Assembly (NCBI GenBank): GCA_017504485.1
Contig: JAFVRC010000022.1
Span: 62,001-126,000 of the forward strand
DNA length: 64,000 nucleotides
Direction of reading: 5' to 3'
Source: Alistipes sp.
GTDB taxonomy: Bacteria; Bacteroidota; Bacteroidia; Bacteroidales; Rikenellaceae
Shown here: positions 16,520 through 25,958 of the stretch, one piece after another
How the letters are laid out: every line of letters begins with the position of its first letter
Numbering within the stretch: position 1 is the first letter of the stretch
Notes under the pieces: generated by a model
Told to the model about the DNA's origin: nothing
Database searches by the model: none
Seen by the model: only the letters and a program-made list of their open reading frames with translations
Program-made: the position numbers and the translations under genes

Positions 16520-16550
16520 CAAATATACAAAAACAATGTGGATTGCCAAA
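16520..16550 (-). promoter_or_regulatory. promoter of the DUF4435 gene
   Basis: On the minus strand TTTG (16550-16547), a 19-bp spacer and TATATTTG (16527-16520), 21 bp before the ATG at 16498. A plus-strand TATTTTTG box at 16559-16566 probably serves the divergent SUI1 gene. Confidence 0.65.
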
Positions 16551-16595
16551 ATATTTGCTATTTTTGCATCGTTAATTGGAATATTGCGAACACAT

Positions 16596-16934
16596 ATGGC
16601 AGACTGGAAAGAACGACTCGGAATGGTATATTCGACCAACCCCGACTTTACATACGACTATGGCGAGGAGGACGAGGAGGCGACTCTCGCGCCCGAGAAG
16701 CAGTCGCTGCGCGTATGGCGCGACTCGAAGGGGCGCGGCGGCAAAGTGGTGACCGTAGTGCGCGGATTTGTGGGCACAACGAGCGACCTCGAGGAGTTGG
16801 GGCGCACGCTCAAACGCGGCTGCGGCGTGGGCGGCTCGGTCAAGGATGGCGAGATAATAATTCAGGGCGACCACCGCGATCGCGTGACAGCCCTGCTCGT
16901 AGGATACGGTTACAAACAGACAAAACGTGTGTGA
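16596..16934 (+). CDS. SUI1/YciH-type translation factor
   Basis: A 112-residue protein whose C-terminal 80 residues form a SUI1 (eIF1-like) domain. It has a basic loop SKGRGGKVVTVVRGF, then LKRGCGVGGSVKDGEIIIQGDH and a final RVTALLVGYG. Bacterial YciH relatives bind the 30S subunit and influence start-codon selection or translation under stress. The start is set at 16596 (MADWKERLG); the longer frame upstream crosses the divergent promoters. The next gene starts 1 bp after its stop, suggesting co-transcription. Confidence 0.88.
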   Translation: MADWKERLGMVYSTNPDFTYDYGEEDEEATLAPEKQSLRVWRDSKGRGGKVVTVVRGFVGTTSDLEELGRTLKRGCGVGGSVKDGEIIIQGDHRDRVTALLVGYGYKQTKRV

Positions 16935-16935
16935 T

Positions 16936-17661
16936 ATGATGCGAAGAGTTATAGCGATAATGGCTGTATCTCTGCTCGTTGTTGCGGCAAAGGCGCAGAG
17001 CCGCAAGGAGTTATTGCGGCAGATTGAGGCACTCTCCACCAAAATAGAGACCCTCGAAGGCAAGGTCGCAGAGGTAGAGCGCGAGAAGGTTAGCCGCACA
17101 ACACCGTGCAACCCACAGTGGGAGAAGTGGAGCGACGTGCGCTACAACTACGGCTTCAACACCTCGAAAACACCCATATTCAACACCATTGACGGTGTGG
17201 TCGAGGCGACGGTGATGATGTCGGTACGCGGAGGCCTCGGTCGCTGGAACAGCACCGTAGGCACGCCATACTCGAAGTTTGTGGACGGCGGACACCTCTT
17301 CGAGGGGTGGAACGCATCGGAAACCTGTCGCCTGACAATGCTCATCGGCAAGCAGGCACCCGACATCGCCTGCATACAGGTATATTCGCCCAAGGGGCTA
17401 TACCGCACCAAGCGACACTTCGGATGGGTGAAGCTCGGCTCCGACGATGCCAATGAGGGTGTAGATTTCGGTCGCCGCTGGGCCAAGTCGTTCGTGCCAT
17501 TCACGCTGGCAACGCTCGACAAAGCTCCGACCGACACCTACGTCGAAAACTCGCAGCTCGGCTCGGCGGAGGTGCCCGTCGGAACGCTATACTACGACAC
17601 GACAACCAACAGCATAGCCTGTATGACACCCACAGGCTGGCAGTACATATCATTCGAGTAA
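16936..17661 (+). CDS. secreted coiled-coil protein of unknown function
   Basis: A 241-residue exported protein. The signal peptide (ATG at 16936 or 16939) ends near VVAAKAQ. A short charged coiled coil (about residues 25-48, IEALSTKIETLEGKVAEVER) is followed by a beta-rich globular part ending with GTLYYDTTTNSIACMTPTGW. That ending resembles the short C-terminal stalk or tag repeats seen in phage-fibre-like and surface proteins. I do not recognise the family. It follows the SUI1 gene directly and precedes the large gene at 17674 by 12 bp. Confidence 0.65.
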   Translation: MMRRVIAIMAVSLLVVAAKAQSRKELLRQIEALSTKIETLEGKVAEVEREKVSRTTPCNPQWEKWSDVRYNYGFNTSKTPIFNTIDGVVEATVMMSVRGGLGRWNSTVGTPYSKFVDGGHLFEGWNASETCRLTMLIGKQAPDIACIQVYSPKGLYRTKRHFGWVKLGSDDANEGVDFGRRWAKSFVPFTLATLDKAPTDTYVENSQLGSAEVPVGTLYYDTTTNSIACMTPTGWQYISFE

Positions 17662-17673
17662 CAAGAAGCAGAA

Positions 17674-20600
17674 ATGTTGCGACGATTACGTCATACGATA
17701 ATCATTGTTGCCATGCTCCTCGGCGGAGCATATACGGCATCGGCACAGTACTACACCTGGGGTGCCGACGCTCCATATATGAAGTGGCACAAAGTGAAGG
17801 GCAAGCAGGACAAGATTGATGTCATCTTCCCCGACACGGCCGCCTCGCTCGGCTACCGTATGATGCACTATGCGCAACAGACACAAGGCTCCATAGAGTT
17901 CGGATTTCGCCACGGACCTATGAAGATTCCGTTTGTCATCCACCCCGAGAATTTCAGCTCTAACGGATTGGTTATGTGGCTGCCAAAGCGTGTCGAGATA
18001 CTCTCGTCGCCGGCCATAAACGGATACTCGATGCCGTGGCTCAAACAACTCGCCGCACACGAATACCGACACGCCGTGCAGTACAACAACCTAAACCGTT
18101 CGTGGGTAAAGGCCTTCAGCTACGTCCTCGGACAGCAGAGTAAGACCATCGGCCTGCTCTTTATGCCGCTATGGGGCATGGAGGGCGATGCAGTACTCTC
18201 CGAGACAATGATGTCGTCATTCGGCCGAGCCTTGCAGCCAAGCTTCACGATGCACTACCGCGCGATGGGCGACTTTATAACGAAGCGGCGCAACATCGAC
18301 AAGTGGTTCTGCGGCTCCTACCGCGAGTATATCCCGAGCCACTACAACTGGGGCTATCAGATTACATCGTACGCCAACACCAAGTACGATGAAAATATCT
18401 GGGATAGGATAATCGACTACTCGGTGCGCAACCCTTACGTCTTTGCGACGACCTTTGCGGCGATGCAGAAGTTCTACAAGACCAGCACCACGCGCCTCGC
18501 ACGCGAGAGTTTCAACGACCTGCACAGCTATTGGAGTTCGCTGCCGCATGTTGAGGACTCGGCCGAGCGGATTGCCACACCTCCACACCGCAGCTACACG
18601 ACATATCGCTATCCGATGCCCTACAAAGGGAAAATTTTGTCGCTCAAACGCGACCTCGACGAATACACGGCCTTCGTGCTGACCGACACGGCGTGCGTAA
18701 AACGTAACCGCCGCAGCCTCGACAACGAGAAACTTATATGCCACACGGGCGAGATATCGACACGCCCCACATTGCAGGGCGACCGCCTCTATTGGACCGA
18801 GTATCGGCGCAGCCTACTATTTGCCGAGCGCATAAATTCGCGCCTCTGCTACATCGACCTCGACTCGCGACGCACACGCACAATACACCGTTACCGCAAC
18901 ATCCTCTACCCGACAACTATCGACCAGAATGAACTGGCATGGGTGGAGTACTCGCCAAGCGGCATATACTCCATCGTTCGAGGCGACGTGCGCAACCGAT
19001 ATTTCCGTGCCACGATACCTCTCGGCATAGAGGTTCACTCGCTCGCCTACGACAACTACACGCACGCGCTGTACTTCATTGCCACCGACGACGAGGGTAT
19101 GTGGATAGGCCGGGTGACCGAGAATGGAGGCTACGAGCGGGTGACAAAGGCCGCCTACATAACCATCAGCGACCTGCGCGCCAAGAATGGAGTGCTCTAC
19201 TTTGGCTCGATACAGTCGGGCAAGGATGAGGTGCACTGCTACGATATAGCCGAGGGGCGCGAATATCGCATCTCGACCTCGAAGTACGGCTCCTTCTCGC
19301 CAATGCCGACAGAGGATGGCTCGGTGCTGATGACGACATACGACCGCCACGGATACCACCTCACGCGCCACGACGTCGTGCGCGACTCGTTGCGCGCAGT
19401 AGAGCCGACGAAGCTCCCCGTAAATCTTCTAAACCCGCCACGCAAGCGATGGGAGGTGGTAAATCTCGATACCGTACGCTTCACGGCGAGCGACTCGCTA
19501 AATATCCGCAAGACAAAGCGCACAAAGCGTTACCACGGAGCGGCTCACCTCTTCAACATACACTCGTGGGCACCATTCTCATTCGATCCGTTCCGCCTCG
19601 GCGAGGAGGGTTTGTTCGACGTGAATGTCGGAGCGACCATAATGTCGCAGAACCTGCTCTCGACAGCCGAGGGATTCCTCTCGTGGGGATGGAACCAGGA
19701 GGAGGGCTCGGTCTTCAAGGGGGCATTCAACTACTACGGCCTCGGACTGAATATGACCATTAGCGCAACGTACGGCGGTACGCAGAAGATGTATAGCGCA
19801 TACACATATGTCTTCAACAAAGTCACAGGAAAACCGGAACTCGTACTGCCCAAGACACCGAAGCTCGACAAATACTACAACGTGTCGCTCGGACTCTCGT
19901 TGCCAATATACCTGCAAGCGGGATACCACACGCGCTACCTCTCGATATCGGCTGCCTACGACTTCTCGAATGGCCTTGTGTCGAAGGTGCGCAACGTAAA
20001 TATCCAAGGGGGCTCGATAAGCAACATAGCGAAGATTGGGTACTCGGAGGGTGTGCATCTGTTGCAGTTCGGCGTAGGATTTCAGGATATGGTGAAGATG
20101 GCCGAGAAGGACTTTCTGCCTAAATTCGGTTATCTGGCAGCGGTGAACTACGCGCTCAACCCCGCCGACAAACTCTTCAGCCACCTTATATCAACCTATG
20201 CGAAGGGCTATCTGCCAGGCTTCGCGCCGCACAACTCGATAACAATCGAGGGGTTGTACCAAACGTCGCTCGGCGGTTTCGACTCCGACCATATGGTGTC
20301 GAACATGGCATTCTCGTCGAGCCGACTCATCCCGAAGGGCTTTTACAGCCACGAAATCGACAACTACAACTATGTGGCCACGGCATTCAACTACTCGCTG
20401 CCCGTATGGTATCCCGAGGGTGGTATTCCGGGATTCTTGTACTTCAAGCGTGTACGCCTCAACGCCGGTTTCTACTATGCATCGTTTGACCAACGATACT
20501 TCCTGCTGAGCGACGACAAGTGGGTGGCTAATGTACGCAAGCGACGCAAACACATATTCTCGTATGGCGGCGACGTGTCGTTTGACGTAAACCTGTTCCG

Positions 20601-20700
20601 TATGCCGGCATCCGCAACAACAGCTCTCACACTCTCCATCTACAAGCCGCACGGCAAGAAGGGAATGTTCATCTCGGCAGGCCTCGGATTGCCATTTTAA
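17674..20700 (+). CDS. exported HExxH protein with beta-propeller and C-terminal outer-membrane barrel
   Basis: A 1008-residue protein with signal peptide MLRRLRHTIIIVAMLLGGAYTASAQ. Residues 50-250 contain LAAHEYRHAVQ (H129-E130-x-x-H133), and PLWGMEGDAVLSE follows about 40 residues later. This is the arrangement of gluzincin-type metallopeptidases (peptidase MA clan). Residues 300-600 carry TolB-like propeller repeats (short WTE/SGK-type strands). From about 660 to the end there are alternating hydrophobic beta strands ending LGLPF, with a terminal Phe as in outer-membrane barrels. It therefore probably sits in the outer membrane with a protease-like domain. Activity and substrate are inferred only. 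Confidence 0.75.
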   Translation: MLRRLRHTIIIVAMLLGGAYTASAQYYTWGADAPYMKWHKVKGKQDKIDVIFPDTAASLGYRMMHYAQQTQGSIEFGFRHGPMKIPFVIHPENFSSNGLVMWLPKRVEILSSPAINGYSMPWLKQLAAHEYRHAVQYNNLNRSWVKAFSYVLGQQSKTIGLLFMPLWGMEGDAVLSETMMSSFGRALQPSFTMHYRAMGDFITKRRNIDKWFCGSYREYIPSHYNWGYQITSYANTKYDENIWDRIIDYSVRNPYVFATTFAAMQKFYKTSTTRLARESFNDLHSYWSSLPHVEDSAERIATPPHRSYTTYRYPMPYKGKILSLKRDLDEYTAFVLTDTACVKRNRRSLDNEKLICHTGEISTRPTLQGDRLYWTEYRRSLLFAERINSRLCYIDLDSRRTRTIHRYRNILYPTTIDQNELAWVEYSPSGIYSIVRGDVRNRYFRATIPLGIEVHSLAYDNYTHALYFIATDDEGMWIGRVTENGGYERVTKAAYITISDLRAKNGVLYFGSIQSGKDEVHCYDIAEGREYRISTSKYGSFSPMPTEDGSVLMTTYDRHGYHLTRHDVVRDSLRAVEPTKLPVNLLNPPRKRWEVVNLDTVRFTASDSLNIRKTKRTKRYHGAAHLFNIHSWAPFSFDPFRLGEEGLFDVNVGATIMSQNLLSTAEGFLSWGWNQEEGSVFKGAFNYYGLGLNMTISATYGGTQKMYSAYTYVFNKVTGKPELVLPKTPKLDKYYNVSLGLSLPIYLQAGYHTRYLSISAAYDFSNGLVSKVRNVNIQGGSISNIAKIGYSEGVHLLQFGVGFQDMVKMAEKDFLPKFGYLAAVNYALNPADKLFSHLISTYAKGYLPGFAPHNSITIEGLYQTSLGGFDSDHMVSNMAFSSSRLIPKGFYSHEIDNYNYVATAFNYSLPVWYPEGGIPGFLYFKRVRLNAGFYYASFDQRYFLLSDDKWVANVRKRRKHIFSYGGDVSFDVNLFRMPASATTALTLSIYKPHGKKGMFISAGLGLPF

Positions 20701-20725
20701 CCCGTAAAGAAGCAAAAAATATACT

Positions 20726-23155
20726 ATGCAAAGACGCAGCTCACAACCCAAGAAGAGGAGTACAACACAGAAGAAAAATAGAGCCGTAAAATGGCTCTGG
20801 GGCATAACGCTCGCGGGGCTCGGCTTCGTGGCCATGATGCTCACGCTGGCCGGCGTGGGAGCCTTCGGCCGTATGCCGTCATTCGAGGAACTTGAAAACC
20901 CGAAGAGCAACCTTGCGACCGAGATATATGCCGACAATGGCTCGGTAATAGGCAGTTTCTTCGTGCAGAATCGCTCGTATGTGCAGTACGAGGAGCTCTT
21001 TCCTGAGGATGAGGCTCTGCATCTCGAGGTGTCGGGACGACGTGTGCCACCACTCGCCGCGGCACTTATAGCCACGGAGGATGTGCGCTACTACTCGCAC
21101 TCGGGAATCGACTACTTGTCGCTGGCGCGTGTGGCGGTCAAGACCATAGCCATGCAACGCTCATCGCAGGGTGGTGGCAGTACCATAACGCAGCAGCTGG
21201 CCAAGAACCTCTTCCCGCGCGACTTTGCACGCTCGGAAAACAAAGCGGTACGCACCATAAAGCTTGTTTTGGCAAAGCTCAAAGAGTGGATTACGGCCGT
21301 GAAACTCGAATACAACTACACGAAGGAGGAGATTGTAGCAATGTATCTGAACACCGTGGAGTACGGTTCGAACGCCTTCGGCATAAAATCGGCCGCCGCA
21401 ACATTCTTCGGCAAGACACCCGCCGAGCTTAACTTGCAGGAGGCTGCAATGCTCGTCGGTATGGTCAATGCGCCGACACGCTACTCTCCTGTGCGCAACC
21501 CGAAGAATGCTCTGGCACGCCGCAACCTTGTGTTGAAGCGTATCGAGAGTACCGGGGCCATAACTCCCCACCAATGCGACTCGCTCGCGGCACTGCCGAT
21601 AACGCTCAACTTCCGCCCCGTGTCGCACAACTACGGCTCGGCGACATACTTCCGCGAGATGTTACGCCTGACGATGAATGCCAAGCCACCAAAGCGTCGC
21701 AACTACTACACCGCCTGGGACTACGAGCAAGCGTGCAAGGAGTATGAGGAGAATCCGCTGATAGGCTGGTGTCACAAAAACCGCAAGGCCGACGGCAAGC
21801 CATACGACATATACCGCGACGGACTGAAGATATACACCACAATCAACGCCTCGATGCAGCAGTACGCCGAGGCGGCCGTGCAGAAGCAGATGGAGAGTGT
21901 CATTCAGCCGATGATGGACAGGCAGGTGCACGAAACAAAGAGCCTCTTCTCGGACATCACGCCCGAAGAGGAGGAGGCTATTATTCGACGCGCAATGCGC
22001 AACTCCGACCGCTACCGCAATATGAAGGAGAAGAGCGTGAGCGAGAAAGATATATACGCCTCGTTCAACGAAAAGACTCAGATGAAGGTGTTTACCTACA
22101 AGGGTGAGCGCGACACGCTCCTCACGCCGCGCGACTCGATACTCCACCACAAGCGGATAATGCGAGCCTCATTTGTGGCCATAGAGCCGCAGACGGGTTA
22201 TGTGAAGGCCTATGTAGGCGGCCCGTCATTCCAATACTTCAAGTACGACATGGCCAAGCAGGGCAAACGTCAGATAGGCTCGACGGTCAAGCCATTCATC
22301 TACACCTTTGCCATTGACCACCTCGGCCTTACGCCTTGCACGATGGCCCCAAATCTGCCGGTGACAATCGAGACGGCTGTGGGTGCTGCGTGGTCACCAA
22401 AGGAGGCCGGAGAGGTGGAGTACGACGGCGTGCTGCACCCTCTGCGCTGGGGCCTCGCCAACAGCCGCAACAACTACTCGGCGTGGATTATGAAGCAGGC
22501 AAAGCAACCCGAGGCTGTCGCCGACTTCATACACAATATGGGCATCAAGAGCTTCATCGACCCGGTGTATGCGCTGTGCGTAGGCTCGTTTGAATCCAAC
22601 GTATTCGAGATGGTGAGCGCATACTCGACATTCGCAAACGAGGGAGTACACACCTCGCCTCTCTTTGTTACGCATATTGAGGACCGCCAGGGCAACATAA
22701 TATCGACATTCTCGACATCGTCGCAGGATGCCATAAGCAAGGAGTCGGCATATACGATGCTCAAGATGCTCAACAGCGTGATAACCGAGGGTACGGGCCG
22801 CCGCCTGACGTGGGCCTTCGACTTCTTCCACAAGGATATGGATGTGGCCGGCAAGACGGGCACGACCAACAAGAACCGCGATGCGTGGTTTATGTGCGTC
22901 ACGCCGCGCCTCGCCGCGGGTGCCTGGGTAGGAGGCGAAGATCAATCAGTGCACCTTGCACGCCGCGGCGAGGGCTCGGTGATGGCCCTGCCTATCGTCG
23001 GCGACTTCCTCTCACGCGTGTATAAAGATGAGAGTCTCGGCATCAACACTAACGACAAGTTCGTGCGACCACCTCTCTGGCAAGCCGTGGAGTGCCCATC
23101 GGAGGTAGAGGGCACCGCCGGCTCAACAACCTCACACGATGAGTTTTTTGATTAA
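20726..23155 (+). CDS. class A penicillin-binding protein (PBP1A-type)
   Basis: An 809-residue bifunctional peptidoglycan synthase: a cytoplasmic basic tail, one membrane helix (23-46), then a GT51 glycosyltransferase. Catalytic E118 lies in ATEDVRYYSHSGID, with GGGSTITQQLAKNLF following. The transpeptidase domain has S519-T-V-K522, a SRN triad in ANSRNNYS and the KTGTT box in VAGKTGTTNKNRDAW. All catalytic motifs are intact and the length is normal. It acts at the inner membrane and builds and cross-links peptidoglycan. The gap to the preceding barrel gene is 25 bp. Confidence 0.93.
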   Translation: MQRRSSQPKKRSTTQKKNRAVKWLWGITLAGLGFVAMMLTLAGVGAFGRMPSFEELENPKSNLATEIYADNGSVIGSFFVQNRSYVQYEELFPEDEALHLEVSGRRVPPLAAALIATEDVRYYSHSGIDYLSLARVAVKTIAMQRSSQGGGSTITQQLAKNLFPRDFARSENKAVRTIKLVLAKLKEWITAVKLEYNYTKEEIVAMYLNTVEYGSNAFGIKSAAATFFGKTPAELNLQEAAMLVGMVNAPTRYSPVRNPKNALARRNLVLKRIESTGAITPHQCDSLAALPITLNFRPVSHNYGSATYFREMLRLTMNAKPPKRRNYYTAWDYEQACKEYEENPLIGWCHKNRKADGKPYDIYRDGLKIYTTINASMQQYAEAAVQKQMESVIQPMMDRQVHETKSLFSDITPEEEEAIIRRAMRNSDRYRNMKEKSVSEKDIYASFNEKTQMKVFTYKGERDTLLTPRDSILHHKRIMRASFVAIEPQTGYVKAYVGGPSFQYFKYDMAKQGKRQIGSTVKPFIYTFAIDHLGLTPCTMAPNLPVTIETAVGAAWSPKEAGEVEYDGVLHPLRWGLANSRNNYSAWIMKQAKQPEAVADFIHNMGIKSFIDPVYALCVGSFESNVFEMVSAYSTFANEGVHTSPLFVTHIEDRQGNIISTFSTSSQDAISKESAYTMLKMLNSVITEGTGRRLTWAFDFFHKDMDVAGKTGTTNKNRDAWFMCVTPRLAAGAWVGGEDQSVHLARRGEGSVMALPIVGDFLSRVYKDESLGINTNDKFVRPPLWQAVECPSEVEGTAGSTTSHDEFFD

Positions 23156-23280
23156 AGGGGGGGCTTATATGAAAGAGGTATAAAAGTGGAAATTTTCATA
23201 ATTTCTCACAAAACGCGACGAGATAGAGCAGAGGGAAAGGATAACAATATAGTAAAAAGGTAACTTTAAGGTATAAAATT

Positions 23281-24291
23281 ATGAAAGTGGCTATTGTAGG
23301 CGCAAGTGGCGCCGTTGGACAAGAATTTCTGAAGATTCTCGAGGAGCACAACCTGCCAATCGAGCAGTTACGACTCTTCGGCTCGAAGCGCAGTGCCGGC
23401 TCGACACGAGTGTTTCGTGGCAAGGAGATAGTAATCGAGGAGTTGGCACACAACGATGCATTCAAGGATGTGGATGTAGCTCTGGTGTCGGCCGGAGGTG
23501 GCACCTCGCGCGACTTTGCGGAGACGATAACCAAGCACGGGGCTTTGATGATTGACAACTCGAGCTGCTTCCGCATGGATGAGGATGTGCCTCTCGTAGT
23601 GCCGGAGGTTAATCCCGAGGATGCACTCTGCGCACCACGACGCATAATCGCTAACCCGAACTGCACGACAATACAGATGGTTGTGGCGCTCGCGGCCATC
23701 GAGAAGCTGTCGCACATCAAGCGCGTGCACGTTGCCACATATCAATCGGCAAGTGGCGCGGGAGCGCAGGCGATGGTGGAGCTCGAGGAGCAGCACGCAG
23801 CACTCGTGAGCGGCGAGGAGCCTACGGTCGAGAAGTTTGCCTACCAGCTCGCCTACAACGTAATCCCCCACATCGACGTGTTCACCGACAACGACTACAC
23901 GAAGGAGGAGATGAAGATGCACAACGAGACACGCAAGATTATGCACTCCGATGTGTCAGTGTCGGCGACGTGTGTCCGTGTGCCCGTGATGCGAGCGCAC
24001 TCGGAGAGCATCTGGGTAGAGACCGAGCGCCCGATATCTACCGAGGAGGCACGTCGCGCGTTTGCCGAAGCCGAGGGTGTTATCGTGGCCGACAATCCGG
24101 CCGAGAAGTGCTACCCTATGCCGCTCTTCACGGCGGGCAAGGAGCCTGTATATGTAGGTCGCATACGCAAGGATATAACCTCGTCAAATGGCCTGACCTT
24201 TTGGTGCGTGGCCGACCAAATTAAGAAGGGTGCGGCACTCAATGCCGTACAGATTGTCGAGTGGCTCATGAAGAAGGGTGTACTGAAATAG
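23281..24291 (+). CDS. asd: aspartate-semialdehyde dehydrogenase
   Basis: A 336-residue NADP-dependent enzyme converting aspartyl phosphate to aspartate semialdehyde for lysine/DAP, threonine and methionine synthesis. The Rossmann start is [16 protein letters not shown], the catalytic cysteine is C128 in NPNCTTIQM, and a substrate-binding segment near residue 240 reads [14 protein letters not shown]. It probably works with dapF (46947) towards DAP for the cell wall. A TAACTTTA box lies 13 bp upstream. The gene is followed by its own strong terminator. Confidence 0.95.
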   Translation: MKVAIVGASGAVGQEFLKILEEHNLPIEQLRLFGSKRSAGSTRVFRGKEIVIEELAHNDAFKDVDVALVSAGGGTSRDFAETITKHGALMIDNSSCFRMDEDVPLVVPEVNPEDALCAPRRIIANPNCTTIQMVVALAAIEKLSHIKRVHVATYQSASGAGAQAMVELEEQHAALVSGEEPTVEKFAYQLAYNVIPHIDVFTDNDYTKEEMKMHNETRKIMHSDVSVSATCVRVPVMRAHSESIWVETERPISTEEARRAFAEAEGVIVADNPAEKCYPMPLFTAGKEPVYVGRIRKDITSSNGLTFWCVADQIKKGAALNAVQIVEWLMKKGVLK

Positions 24292-24320
24292 CCCTTGCCC
24301 CGAGAGCGAAACAATTGACA

Positions 24321-24352
24321 GGGGGTGTCCGCATCGATGGATACCCCCTTTT
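24321..24352 (+). terminator. intrinsic terminator of asd
   Basis: GGGGGTGTCC (24321-24330) pairs with GGATACCCCC (24339-24348), followed by TTTT. Confidence 0.85.
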
Positions 24353-24378
24353 CGTACACCTATATTATATAGGTATAA

Positions 24379-24410
24379 ACAACAAGGGCCGTCGTTGCCG
24401 ACAGCCCTTG
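24379..24410 (-). terminator. intrinsic terminator of the TolQ/ExbD operon
   Basis: Minus-strand hairpin CAAGGGCTGTC / GACGGCCCTTG (24410-24383), then TTGTT, 21 bp after the last ExbD stop. Confidence 0.75.
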
Positions 24411-24431
24411 CGGATGTGACACCCTGCGGCG

Positions 24432-24902
24432 TTAGTAGCCCAACACCTTCGAGGATGCGTAGGATATCTTCAGCGCATTCGCACGACGAAGCTCCTGCTT
24501 AACGTCGGCGATAATACCCATCTTCGTATTACCATCGGCCTTCAAGCAGATAGTCATCGACGGACGATCGGCCTCGCTAAGGTTATCGCGCTCACCTGCC
24601 ACGAAGTCGAGAATATCCTTCGTCGTCTTATACGAGTCGTTGAGCTGGATACGCGGAGCGGTTCCGAACTTGGCCTGCATATAGGATACAGGCACGCCGA
24701 TATGAATGTAACTTGCCAAAGCCTTCTTCTCGAGCTTCTGCACCTCGGTAGCCTCCGGAAGTCGGTAGTGCACGAGCAACTCCTGATCGCGCATCGAGGT
24801 CGAGAGCATAAAGAAGAAGAGAATAATATAAACCACATCGGGGAGCGAGGTAGTTGCCATTGCCGGCACCTCGCGGTCGCCCTTTTTCTTCATTACTGCC
24901 AT
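24432..24902 (-). CDS. exbD: ExbD/TolR biopolymer transport protein 2
   Basis: A 156-residue protein with a cytosolic N-terminus (MAVMKKKGDREVPAMATTSL) and one membrane helix (about 23-38, VVYIILFFFMLSTSM). A periplasmic domain with IQLNDSYKTT and TICLKADGNTKMGIIADVKQELR completes it. In ExbD/TolR the helix carries a proton-coupling aspartate; here D24 (LPDVVYIILFF) is at the membrane edge and is the likely residue. It works with the TolQ/ExbB-like protein at 25959 and the other ExbD to transmit the proton motive force to envelope proteins. It starts 2 bp after the stop of that ExbD. Confidence 0.9.
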   Translation of the reverse strand: MAVMKKKGDREVPAMATTSLPDVVYIILFFFMLSTSMRDQELLVHYRLPEATEVQKLEKKALASYIHIGVPVSYMQAKFGTAPRIQLNDSYKTTKDILDFVAGERDNLSEADRPSMTICLKADGNTKMGIIADVKQELRRANALKISYASSKVLGY

Positions 24903-24904
24903 AA

Positions 24905-25495
24905 CTATTTCCCCATTTTACGCGGCTCCGCCTCCGAAATCTTCAACGGAACAGCCTTTGTGATTACCGAACCTTCTGGCTTGTCGAGATCGGCGAACTT
25001 TTTGCCGAACTTCATCATCGAAACCTCATCGCGCACCTCATTGAAGGCACGAGTCAATTCGTTCTGTACTTTGATATAAACCTGATAGTCTGTATCGCGT
25101 GTGTTCTGCAACGAGATTACGCCCTCGCTGACAGGATATACCCACTTCGAGCCGTCCGGCATCTCGAGCTCCTTCTCGACCTTCTCCGGAAGGTTCTTGT
25201 TATCCATAGGATTGAGGATAAACTCCTTGGCCTTATCCTTCAGCTGGTGGAGCGGAATGACCTTTCCACCGGCCATAATCTGACCACTACCCGACACGAA
25301 GACCAAGAAGAGGTTACGCTCCTTGACCTTCACATCCTCCTGCTTGACATTCGGATCAGGCATTGGCGGCAACACACGAACGATACCCGTATCCACGTCC
25401 ATAGTCGAAACCACAAGGAAGAATATCAGCACGGTGAAGGCGATATCCGCTTGCGACGAGGCGTTGAGCTCAGGTATTTTCTTACTTTTTGCCAT
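24905..25495 (-). CDS. exbD: ExbD/TolR biopolymer transport protein 1
   Basis: A 196-residue ExbD with a short cytosolic start, a membrane helix around residues 18-33 (DIAFTVLIFFLVVSTMD, containing an early Asp) and a larger periplasmic part with VFVSGSGQIMAGGKVIPL. It is longer than the second ExbD because of an insertion around 75-150. Two different ExbDs beside one ExbB is a common Bacteroidota arrangement, perhaps giving a heteromeric plug. It follows the small membrane protein gene by 9 bp. Confidence 0.9.
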   Translation of the reverse strand: MAKSKKIPELNASSQADIAFTVLIFFLVVSTMDVDTGIVRVLPPMPDPNVKQEDVKVKERNLFLVFVSGSGQIMAGGKVIPLHQLKDKAKEFILNPMDNKNLPEKVEKELEMPDGSKWVYPVSEGVISLQNTRDTDYQVYIKVQNELTRAFNEVRDEVSMMKFGKKFADLDKPEGSVITKAVPLKISEAEPRKMGK

Positions 25496-25504
25496 AAAAT
25501 CTAT

Positions 25505-25927
25505 TTACTTTAACAAGTTACGAGCCTCGGCGAAGAGCACTGTGACAATTGCCGATGCAGCAACAACATAGGTAACAAGGATACCCGTCTCCGAGATAAC
25601 CAGCTCAAACGGATCGTCGAACACGCCACCTGCCGAGTTAGGGATAACCAAACCGTCGTGGCCCAACGCGATAGCCAAAGCAGCACCAACAACTACCACA
25701 ACAAGAATCGTGGCAATAAGGGTGTTCTTGAGGCCGGCGGTATTCGTAAATACTCCCTTCAATGCGGCGGCGATGACACATACGATAGCACCCACGAGCA
25801 GAGCATAGCCCCACATAAGGTTCCAACTGATGGCAACGTCAGAGCCGCCCGACACTACGGCCCAAGCAACAAGGGCGAGCGTTACGGCAAAGAGTGCTGC
25901 CAACAATATATTCAAGACTTTTTTCAT
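25505..25927 (-). CDS. small four-helix membrane protein in TolQ/ExbD operon
   Basis: A 140-residue, almost entirely hydrophobic protein with about four predicted membrane segments (roughly 4-26, 36-60, 67-88 and 113-133) and short loops. No enzymatic motif is visible. It is encoded between the ExbB-like gene (31 bp upstream) and the first ExbD (9 bp downstream) on the same strand, so it is likely an accessory subunit of this energy-transducing complex. I do not know a named family for it. Confidence 0.75.
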   Translation of the reverse strand: MKKVLNILLAALFAVTLALVAWAVVSGGSDVAISWNLMWGYALLVGAIVCVIAAALKGVFTNTAGLKNTLIATILVVVVVGAALAIALGHDGLVIPNSAGGVFDDPFELVISETGILVTYVVAASAIVTVLFAEARNLLK

Positions 25928-25958
25928 AATACTTTACGTGCTATGTACGATTATTCGA

